Notes under the pieces: model-generated
Told to the model about the DNA's origin: nothing
The model's input: only the letters and a program-made list of their open reading frames with translations
Databases searched by the model: none
Translations under genes and position numbers: made by a program
Assembly (NCBI GenBank): GCA_035438585.1
Contig: DAORIO010000018.1
Location: forward strand, 1 to 10,722
Reading direction: 5' to 3'
Length of the DNA: 10,722 nucleotides
Source of the DNA: DAORIO01 sp035438585
GTDB taxonomy: Bacteria > Patescibacteriota > Minisyncoccia > Phycocordibacterales > UBA9973
In this document: positions 6,122 to 10,722 of the stretch, one piece after another
Position numbering within the stretch: the first letter of the stretch is position 1
Layout: each line of letters opens with the position of its first letter

Positions 6122-7006
6122 CTACCAACAAACTTCCGGTTCAATATTGTATTTTTCGCCGATATAGTCTTCGACTTCTTTGATACTTCCGATATGGTCT
6201 ATAAGGCCGTTTTCGAGCGCCATTTTGCCTAGCATTGAAGAGCCGTCAGCCAGAGAACGAACTTTTTCGATATCCATATTTCGCCCTTCGGCTAGGTATT
6301 TCACAAAGTTTTCATAAATAATATTTACATCACGCTGGAAAATTTCTTTTTCTTCTTTTGTCAGCGCTTTTTCTGAATCACCAGAATTTTTGAATTTGCC
6401 CGAACTTATTTCATTATATGTAAATCCTTCTTTTTCGTTATACTTTGAAGCGTCTATATATGACATTGTGACCCCAATACTTCCGACGTCTGATACTTCT
6501 GATGCAAAAATCGCATCGGCTGAGGCAATCGCCCAATATCCAGCCGAAAGTCCAGACTGACGAATCATACCTATAACTGGTTTTTTGAGATTTTTTACGG
6601 CGTTGTAGATTTCTTCTCCGGCAACTGGCCAACCTCCATTTGAATCAACTTCCAAAATAACAGCTTTTATATTTTCATCATCTTCGGCTTCCCAAAGACT
6701 AGCTAAAATATCTTCCGATGAAACCATGCCGTTTGTGACGTTTTCTTCTGTAGTGTAGGTCACAAGATCGCCGTGGAGATTTATTCCTGCGACATTACAA
6801 CTTGGATCTGAAAAAACACCTTCACTATAACCGCCATTATAATAAGTGATTCTGTCATCCCTTAAGACGAGAAAATAAACAGCGACTGCTCCGACCAAAA
6901 GAAACAACAAAAAATACATTAGGAAAGTTTTCCATTTTGGACTGATCGGCTTTTTGATTGACTGCGCCCATCCAAGTTTTTTCAAATCATCATACGAGTC
7001 GTTCAT
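6122..7006 (-). CDS. sppA: Signal peptide peptidase SppA-like, S49 serine protease
   Basis: 294 aa, the short single-domain form as in Bacillus. One TM anchor lies at ~28-48, so the catalytic domain faces outward. The S49 Ser/Lys dyad is visible: S154 in 'RQSGLSAGYWAIASADAI' (149-166) and K206 in 'SSGKFKNSGD', 52 residues apart, the spacing found in Bacillus SppA. 'VILEVDSNGG' (116-125) and 'DVGSIGV' (173-179) are further family signatures. It degrades remnant signal peptides and membrane protein fragments. The ATG at 7006 has no Shine-Dalgarno; a weak -10-like GACAAT (7013-7018) lies 6 nt upstream. The defence operon begins 30 nt after its stop without a terminator, so read-through is possible. 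I see no functional link between them. Confidence 0.95.
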   Translation of the reverse strand: MNDSYDDLKKLGWAQSIKKPISPKWKTFLMYFLLFLLVGAVAVYFLVLRDDRITYYNGGYSEGVFSDPSCNVAGINLHGDLVTYTTEENVTNGMVSSEDILASLWEAEDDENIKAVILEVDSNGGWPVAGEEIYNAVKNLKKPVIGMIRQSGLSAGYWAIASADAIFASEVSDVGSIGVTMSYIDASKYNEKEGFTYNEISSGKFKNSGDSEKALTKEEKEIFQRDVNIIYENFVKYLAEGRNMDIEKVRSLADGSSMLGKMALENGLIDHIGSIKEVEDYIGEKYNIEPEVCW

Positions 7007-7107
7007 TCTTTTATTGTCTACCCATAACCCCTTTTCCGCAAACTGTGTATAAAATCCTTATTTATTTCCCAAACCCATCCCATTCACTCTCACCTTCACT
7101 TATCCAT

Positions 7108-7131
7108 GGAACCATTCGAGCGAATGGTTCC
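7108..7131. repeat. Perfect 11-bp inverted repeat, 2-nt spacer
   Basis: GGAACCATTCG (7108-7118) and CGAATGGTTCC (7121-7131) are separated by AG. The repeat is in the 159-bp gap between the YgjP-like gene and sppA. Neither strand has a T-run after it, so it is not a standard terminator. It could be an operator, an mRNA-stabilising hairpin at the 3' end of the YgjP transcript, or a factor-dependent terminator. The rest of this gap shows nothing else apart from the weak sppA -10. Confidence 0.8.
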
Positions 7132-7165
7132 CTGTAAATAGGAGTCAAAAAAAGCATATCTAATA

Positions 7166-7735
7166 TTAATAAAGGCTTATTTGCTTTCTTCGTTCTTTAT
7201 AATCTGGAATTTGCTGAGCAACTAGTGCCCAGAATTTCGGTCCGTGGTTCATTTGGGCCAAGTGGCAAAGTTCGTGAACGACAATATAATCAGCGAGTGG
7301 AAATGGCAGAAAAACGAGTTTGTAATTGAAATTGAGTATTTTCTTTCCCGAGCAACTTCCCCATCTGGTTTTTTGATTGCGAACGACGACTTTTGAAATT
7401 TCGAATTTATAAAATTTATTAAAGTGAGCAATTCTTTCATCGATTAGAATACTCGCCCTTTCTTTGTTATCTTTGAAATCTTTTGCCGAATAATGCGCCA
7501 AGATTTTTTGTGGACGAGATTTTGCTTTTGCCTGCATTTCAACAATCCAATCCTTTTTGCTTTCAACAAAACGATGGGCAAAATATTTCGGTAGTCGGCG
7601 TGGAATAGTCACCAAAACTTCTCCATTCGCTTGAATAGTGATCCGCATTCCTTTTGATAATTTATTTTTCTTTATAGTGTATTCCAAAGCAATTGGATTA
7701 TAACATCTTGTTTTAGATGTTTGACAAATACCCAT
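7166..7735 (-). CDS. YgjP-like (DUF45) zinc metallopeptidase
   Basis: 189 aa from the ATG at 7735. The open frame continues upstream to 7789, but that part (18 residues) overlaps the divergent gene, and TATATA (7742-7747) sits 6 nt before the 7735 ATG. The C-terminal half matches the YgjP/DUF45 family: 'TRWGSCS', then 'LNFNYKLVFLP', then the zinc motif 'HELCH' (H154, E155, H158) and 'NHGPKFW' with H164 as the probable third ligand, followed by 'PDYKERRKQI'. The N-terminal part with 'ITIQANGEVLVTIPRR' is also typical. The family is related to SprT/M48 gluzincins and its substrates are poorly known; it is often found near restriction genes in bacteria. Cytosolic. No Shine-Dalgarno. Confidence 0.92.
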   Translation of the reverse strand: MGICQTSKTRCYNPIALEYTIKKNKLSKGMRITIQANGEVLVTIPRRLPKYFAHRFVESKKDWIVEMQAKAKSRPQKILAHYSAKDFKDNKERASILIDERIAHFNKFYKFEISKVVVRNQKTRWGSCSGKKILNFNYKLVFLPFPLADYIVVHELCHLAQMNHGPKFWALVAQQIPDYKERRKQISLY

Positions 7736-7741
7736 TAAGTA

Positions 7742-7747
7742 TATATA
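7742..7747 (-). promoter_or_regulatory. -10 element of the YgjP-like gene, inside a palindrome
   Basis: TATATA on the minus strand lies 6 nt before the ATG at 7735. It is within a 12-bp perfect palindrome AGTATATATACT (7738-7749), so it reads as a -10-like box on both strands. A divergent gene starts at 7784. Confidence 0.4.
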
Positions 7748-7783
7748 CTCTTTTTTAAGTTTAACCTTTAAAATAAATAAACT

Positions 7784-8059
7784 ATGCACTGTATTACATC
7801 AACAGACGGAAACGTATTCGTAAGTCTTATCACGCCAAGCGGAAAAAAAGTGTTTTTTAAAATGACACAAGCTGGTAAACACCTTAAACATCAAAACCAT
7901 TCATTCCCTACGGAAGAAATGTACCAAAAAGCAAAGATTGCCTGGAAAAAAGAAGAGACTAAATTACCGGACAACTTAACTCATCACGTAGAAAAAATAA
8001 TGATGACCCATCCGGAAAGAAAAACCTTGTATCCTCAAAAACAAAGTGTTACGGCCTAA
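7784..8059 (+). CDS. Hypothetical protein, 91 aa
   Basis: No family is recognised. The protein is basic, with many Lys and His and no TM segment or signal peptide. Residues 1-28 look like a beta-hairpin ('GNVFVSLITPSGKKVFFKM'), and 45-75 are probably helical with charged residues. It is real rather than chance: the reading frame is closed by a strong terminator 36 nt after the stop, and it starts opposite the divergent YgjP-like gene. The ATG at 7784 lacks a Shine-Dalgarno. A TAAAAT hexamer lies 9 nt upstream, so the leader would be only a few bases. His residues near both ends (H2, H33, H37, H66, H67, H75) are spaced too loosely to name a metal motif. Confidence 0.7.
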   Translation: MHCITSTDGNVFVSLITPSGKKVFFKMTQAGKHLKHQNHSFPTEEMYQKAKIAWKKEETKLPDNLTHHVEKIMMTHPERKTLYPQKQSVTA

Positions 8060-8094
8060 GTTATATAACAATTACAGTGAACCCTAACCCCCGG

Positions 8095-8118
8095 AGGAGC
8101 GCATAGCGCTCCTTTTTT
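8095..8118 (+). terminator. Intrinsic terminator of the 91-aa gene
   Basis: An 8-bp stem AGGAGCGC/GCGCTCCT (8095-8102 with 8106-8113) with a 3-nt loop is followed by a run of T (T6 counting the last stem base). The tail is on the plus strand only, matching the gene at 7784-8059. Confidence 0.9.
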
Positions 8119-8143
8119 ATTTAACAAAAAACAACTAATAAAC

Positions 8144-8170
8144 AAAAAGAAGCCCTTGGGCTTCTTTTTT
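8144..8170. terminator. Bidirectional intrinsic terminator
   Basis: An AAAAAGAAGCCC / GGGCTTCTTTTT inverted repeat (8144-8155 with 8158-8169) leaves 2 nt between the arms, so the real loop takes in a base pair. A5 and T6 flanks let it work on both strands. It overlaps the stop codon of the minus-strand 78-aa gene, which it most likely terminates. Confidence 0.9.
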
Positions 8171-8405
8171 ATTGCATCAAATTTCTAAGTTCTCCTTGAT
8201 ATTTTCGCATGACTTCCATCGTTGCAACCATTTCGTCTTTACCTTCATTTTTCTTTTTGTTCTCTACTTCTGCGGCAATTTTCTTGAATAGCTCTGGGTT
8301 CTTTTGAACCATATTCATTATCATATCGCGTTGCGCCGGTGGCACATTTTTCAACTGCTTCTCGAGAAGCTTTTTTACAAAAAAATCTTTTATTCCTCCA
8401 AACAT
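8169..8405 (-). CDS. Small helical hypothetical protein, 78 aa
   Basis: No named family. The sequence is charged and rich in K, E, M and Q with no TM segment. It predicts three helices: ~3-20, 'PAQRDMIMNMVQKN' (23-36, with P23-A24 as a cap) and ~38-75, the last with coiled-coil-like K/E content. The region 'PxxxRDMIMNMVQKNPELFKKIAAEV' suggests a small protein-protein interaction domain. The ATG at 8405 lies 37 nt from the divergent UDG start. The upstream sequence TGATAAGCT (poor match to -10, but with TGn) ends 6 nt before it. There is no Shine-Dalgarno. The stop overlaps the terminator at 8144-8170. Confidence 0.72.
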   Translation of the reverse strand: MFGGIKDFFVKKLLEKQLKNVPPAQRDMIMNMVQKNPELFKKIAAEVENKKKNEGKDEMVATMEVMRKYQGELRNLMQ

Positions 8406-8430
8406 AACTTTAGCTTATCAGAATTATGTA

Positions 8431-8436
8431 TATAAT
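8431..8436 (+). promoter_or_regulatory. Consensus -10 of the UDG gene
   Basis: TATAAT is a perfect match, 6 nt before the ATG at 8443, with no Shine-Dalgarno between. It is the clearest leaderless-type promoter in the window. The -35 region is weak (TTTAGC-like at 8409-8414). Confidence 0.65.
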
Positions 8437-8442
8437 CAAGAC

Positions 8443-9006
8443 ATGATAAACCTGACTGATGTAAATAAATACTGGCAAAAAAACTGCAAATGCCCTCTTA
8501 AAAAAAGTGCTACTCAAGCAGTCTTTGGAGATGGAAACCCGAAAGCCAAAATTGTGTTTATTGGAGAAGCACCTGGAAAAAACGAAGATTTGGAAGGTAG
8601 ACCTTTTATAGGTCGGGCTGGAAAATTTTTAGCTGAAATGCTAAATACGATTAAGCTTACACGCGAAGATGTTTACATTACAAACATAGTTAAATATCGC
8701 CCGCCAAATAATCGCGACCCACTACCTACAGAAAAAAATGCCTGCCGAGAATGGCTTTTAGAAGAATTAAATTTTATAAAACCAAAACTAATTGTTTTCT
8801 TGGGACGACATTCTATGAACGACTTTTTTCCCGATCTAAAAATAAGTGAAGTACATGGAAAACTTTTAAAAAATAAATTTTCAAACTTAAAAACTGAAAA
8901 TTTCTTGGCACTCTATCACCCAGCAGTTGCACTGTATAATGGCAAACTTAAAGAAACTTTAATAAAAGACTTTAAAAAGATACCGAAGGTTCTAAAGAAG
9001 ATTTAG
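8443..9006 (+). CDS. Family 4 uracil-DNA glycosylase, altered Fe-S ligand set
   Basis: 187 aa, normal for the family. It removes uracil from DNA, starting base excision repair. Family 4 motif A, 'GEAPGKNEDLEGRPFIGRAG', spans 41-60 and includes the catalytic-loop Glu/Asp; 'NIVKYRPPNNRDP' is at 81-93; the second uracil-binding motif 'YHPAVAL' is in the last third. Family 4 enzymes normally hold a [4Fe-4S] cluster with four Cys, as C-xx-C near the N-terminus, one Cys in 'VKCRPP' and one 16 residues later. Here the N-terminal pair is C15-x-C17, the third position is Tyr85 and the fourth is present as C101. The cluster may be absent, remodelled, or use another ligand. The ATG at 8443 follows a consensus -10 by 6 nt. 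The last 4 nt overlap the 3' end of the convergent NDH-2 gene. Confidence 0.93.
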   Translation: MINLTDVNKYWQKNCKCPLKKSATQAVFGDGNPKAKIVFIGEAPGKNEDLEGRPFIGRAGKFLAEMLNTIKLTREDVYITNIVKYRPPNNRDPLPTEKNACREWLLEELNFIKPKLIVFLGRHSMNDFFPDLKISEVHGKLLKNKFSNLKTENFLALYHPAVALYNGKLKETLIKDFKKIPKVLKKI

Positions 9007-10241
9007 TTATTGTTATCTTTTATGCACTTTGTACAAGTTGGACACGATTCACAAAGCCTCGCACCTTCTTTTACAGCAATTAGTCCTTTCCAAAAAGGAA
9101 GAATGCTTATCATGTAGTGAATGTCGATTATTTTTCGAAGTATCCAAGCAGATAAACCCGAAAAAGAAATACTACCGTAAGTAAATATTGCCCATCTTGG
9201 ACCTACCGGAACAGAATAACCTACTTTTTTTGGAGAATATTTTGGCAAAGTTTTTCCTTGTATTTTAGAAGCGATTACTTCAGCAGAAAATGCTCCATCA
9301 ACAATTGCTGTTTGCGCCATTCCGGAATATTTTGTATTTGCACCATCGCCAACAACAAAAATATTTTCGTGTTCTTTTATAGAAAGCTGTTCGTCTACAA
9401 TTACTCTTCCCTTTGGATCTTTTTCTGTGTTTGGAATAGTAGAATAAAATTCTTTTGGTCTGATACCTGATGCCCAAACAATAGTTTTTGAGGATATTTC
9501 ACTACTTCCAAGCAAAACTTTTTCTTTTTCAACTTGTTTTACTTTTTCACCCAACAAAACTTTTACATTTAGCTCTTTCAATTTTTTAATTGCTAACTCT
9601 GAAACTTTTGGAGATAAAACAGACAAAACTCTTTCTGAACCCTCAACCAAAACTATCTCTATCATCTTTTGATCAATTTTATGTATTTTGCTAAAGTTTT
9701 TTGTGTAGACTGCAAGTTCTCCCGCAAGTTCAACCCCTGACGGACCACCTCCGACAATAACTATTCTGTAATAAGAATCTTTTTCTTGCCCTGTAAACTT
9801 TTTTCCTTCTTCAAACATTTTATGAAGATGTTCTTTTAATCGAAGTGCCTCATTTATAGATTTGAAAGAAAAAGAAAAATCTTTCATCCCTTCTATTCCA
9901 TAGAAAATAGTCTCACTTCCGAGAGCCAAAATAGCGTAATCAAATTCATAAGTCGCACCACTAGCACCAATTGCAACATTTTGATCTGGAGTTATACCTA
10001 TAATAGTATCAATATCTATAGCCACATTTTTGCCGGCAAAAATATCACTTAGTGGCACACAAACTTCTAGTGGATTTCGCCCAGTAACAGCACGATACAA
10101 GAGTGGAGTGTACTCAAAATGGTACTTGTCGGAAACAAGAGTAATGAATGTATTTGGTAAATTTTTCTTTGATAAATCTAGAGCTGCTTGTACGCCAGCA
10201 AATCCACCTCCGACAATCAGGACTCTGTTTTGTTTAACCAT
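9003..10241 (-). CDS. ndh: Type II NADH dehydrogenase (NDH-2) with cysteine tail
   Basis: 412 aa. Oxidises NADH with FAD and passes electrons to a quinone at the membrane surface, without pumping protons. The first Rossmann motif is 'LIVGGGFAGVQAA' (G11 to G16, FAD); the second 'VIVGGGPSGVELAGELA' near 160-177 binds NADH; 'WASGIRP' and the FAD-closing 'FVVGDGAN' follow; 'AQTAIVDG' is the quinone-side AQxAxQ-like motif with Val for Gln. A C-terminal amphipathic region ('LSAWILRKIIDIHYMISILP') would anchor it at the membrane. The last 16 residues add C397-xx-C400-xx-C403-xx-C406, not usual for NDH-2. In a CPR-like cell this suggests a short quinone-linked or oxygen-handling chain, or NADH recycling. 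The ATG at 10241 has TGATAAAAT upstream with a 10-nt gap. No terminator separates it from the convergent UDG gene. Confidence 0.9.
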   Translation of the reverse strand: MVKQNRVLIVGGGFAGVQAALDLSKKNLPNTFITLVSDKYHFEYTPLLYRAVTGRNPLEVCVPLSDIFAGKNVAIDIDTIIGITPDQNVAIGASGATYEFDYAILALGSETIFYGIEGMKDFSFSFKSINEALRLKEHLHKMFEEGKKFTGQEKDSYYRIVIVGGGPSGVELAGELAVYTKNFSKIHKIDQKMIEIVLVEGSERVLSVLSPKVSELAIKKLKELNVKVLLGEKVKQVEKEKVLLGSSEISSKTIVWASGIRPKEFYSTIPNTEKDPKGRVIVDEQLSIKEHENIFVVGDGANTKYSGMAQTAIVDGAFSAEVIASKIQGKTLPKYSPKKVGYSVPVGPRWAIFTYGSISFSGLSAWILRKIIDIHYMISILPFWKGLIAVKEGARLCESCPTCTKCIKDNNN

Positions 10242-10251
10242 ATATCAATTT

Positions 10252-10260
10252 ATTTTATCA
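10252..10260 (-). promoter_or_regulatory. Extended -10 element of the NDH-2 gene
   Basis: The minus strand reads TGATAAAAT: TGn plus TAAAAT, five of six matches to the consensus. It ends 10 nt before the ATG at 10241, so the predicted leader is about 3 nt. It lies in the 29-nt gap after the upstream minus-strand gene. Confidence 0.5.
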
Positions 10261-10270
10261 GAAAAAGTAC

Positions 10271-10675
10271 TTAAGATAAAATTTTGAAATCATCCGCGTC
10301 ATTTTCAGTCGATGCTTTATTTTTGTTAAATCGATAAAAAGCAAACATAATTACAAAACAAAATAGCACAAAAGCGCCAATAAATATTTTTGGATTTATA
10401 CCCGATTCATCTTTTGACTCTCTAGCCAAAACAACCGAAGCTCCTTGAGAATCAGAATTTACTTCATCTTTGATATCCTGTTTTTCAACCACAGAACTTT
10501 TTACAATTCTTTGACTCGAAGACGAAACTGAAGAAAAAAATTGTTGAACTTGTGCTGTCTCTGGAAAAGTTGCATAAAATTCATTTGTTGGTAAATACAG
10601 ATCAATTTTTGAGTTTGAATTTAGACCAGAAAAACTATGAGCTAGTGGATTTATAAAAATAGAACTTTTTGCCAA
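10271..10675 (-). CDS. Ser-rich single-TM protein, start uncertain, possibly 5'-truncated
   Basis: 134 codons from a TTG at 10673-10675; the frame is closed upstream by TAA at 10697-10699, and no ATG or GTG is available before the TM segment. Residues ~50-92 are Ser/Asp/Glu/Lys-rich, like an extracellular stalk. A TM segment at ~96-114 is followed by 'RFNKNK' and an acidic tail, so the N-terminal part should be outside. Such a type I topology needs an N-terminal signal peptide, which is missing. 'KSSIFINPLAHSFSGL' near the start resembles the mature start of secreted beta-sandwich (cohesin-like) domains, but the domain is cut very short. Either an upstream exported gene was broken by a frameshift or deletion, or a rare start codon is used. 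TATAGT at 10677-10682 is too near the TTG to be its promoter. The remaining bases 10676-10722 hold no other gene that I can support. Confidence 0.5.
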   Translation of the reverse strand: MAKSSIFINPLAHSFSGLNSNSKIDLYLPTNEFYATFPETAQVQQFFSSVSSSSQRIVKSSVVEKQDIKDEVNSDSQGASVVLARESKDESGINPKIFIGAFVLFCFVIMFAFYRFNKNKASTENDADDFKILS

Positions 10676-10722
10676 AACTATAGTGTGAGCCGGGGCTTAA
10701 AATTCAAAGCATCGATCAAGAT

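Noticed and set aside
6438..6632. Second minus-strand open frame within sppA
   Set aside because: It overlaps the catalytic-Ser region of sppA in another frame, is Arg-rich and has no start signal: a shadow.
7108..7131. Intrinsic terminator of the YgjP-like gene
   Set aside because: No T-tract follows the hairpin on either strand.
7736..7789. N-terminal extension of the YgjP-like protein to 207 aa
   Set aside because: The extra 18 residues overlap the divergent gene and the promoter palindrome; the ATG at 7735 has a properly placed -10.
8060..8069. GTTATATAAC palindrome as an operator
   Set aside because: It is short and A+T-rich in A+T-rich DNA and lies after a gene, so it is likely to be chance.
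1..10722. Avoidance of GATC as a sign that the Dam-like methylase has an active GATC-cutting partner
   Set aside because: GATC occurs many times across the window (for example 1088, 1387, 4401, 6084, 9415), not obviously below what the base composition predicts, so there is no depletion signal.
1..10722. CRISPR array, tRNA, rRNA, insertion sequence or attachment-site repeats flanking the defence operon
   Set aside because: No regularly spaced repeats, no tRNA-like cloverleaf, no transposase or integrase frame, and no matching direct repeats at the island edges could be seen by eye.
1..10722. Recoded TGA (glycine), as in Gracilibacteria/Absconditabacteria
   Set aside because: All conserved genes are full length under the standard code, without internal TGA codons.

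Overview
The window is A+T-rich (by eye roughly a third G+C), standard-code bacterial DNA with small genes and very short intergenic gaps. Almost no gene has a Shine-Dalgarno sequence. Instead, several genes have a sigma70-type -10 hexamer only 6-10 nt upstream of the start codon, which suggests leaderless or near-leaderless mRNAs. This, together with the gene set (single-TM hypothetical proteins, a small S49 peptidase, a YgjP-like metallopeptidase, a family 4 uracil-DNA glycosylase, a solitary NDH-2), fits a Patescibacteria/CPR genome (Parcubacteria-like). That taxonomic call is inference; no rRNA, tRNA or ribosomal protein gene is present to confirm it.

Layout. Positions 7-1854 hold three single-gene units on the minus strand: a membrane-anchored hypothetical protein, a VOC (glyoxalase-fold) protein and a Smr-domain protein. 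Strong intrinsic terminators separate them, and each has its own -10 element. Positions 1932-6091 hold a tightly packed minus-strand operon: a Dam/DpnM-type adenine methyltransferase (alpha motif order), a single-chain GmrSD-like DUF262-DUF1524 nuclease, a compact PD-ExK protein that is probably a type II restriction endonuclease, a second amino-methyltransferase (motif I before motif IV), and a 35-residue single-TM miniprotein (1932-2039) that is easily missed. Positions 6122-7735 hold SppA (S49) and a YgjP/DUF45 metallopeptidase, also on the minus strand, with a perfect 11-bp inverted repeat between them. Positions 7784-9006 hold a plus-strand orphan of 91 aa, a minus-strand 78-aa helical protein and a plus-strand family 4 UDG. 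The end of the window (9003-10675, minus) holds NDH-2 and a Ser-rich, single-TM protein without a convincing start. No stretch longer than about 300 bases lacks a gene.

The defence operon is the main point of interest. It combines two methyltransferases of different classes, an unmodified-DNA-type endonuclease candidate, a nuclease of a family known for sensing modified DNA, and a membrane miniprotein in one apparently co-transcribed unit. The likely logic is that one or both methyltransferases protect the host, the PD-ExK enzyme cuts unmodified DNA, and the GmrSD-like enzyme either cuts foreign modified DNA or belongs to the same recognition system. A GATC site lies in the candidate -10 element of the Dam-like gene, which could allow methylation feedback. 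Two enzymes outside the island also look altered: the UDG lacks part of the usual Fe-S cysteine set, and NDH-2 ends in a CxxCxxCxxC tail.
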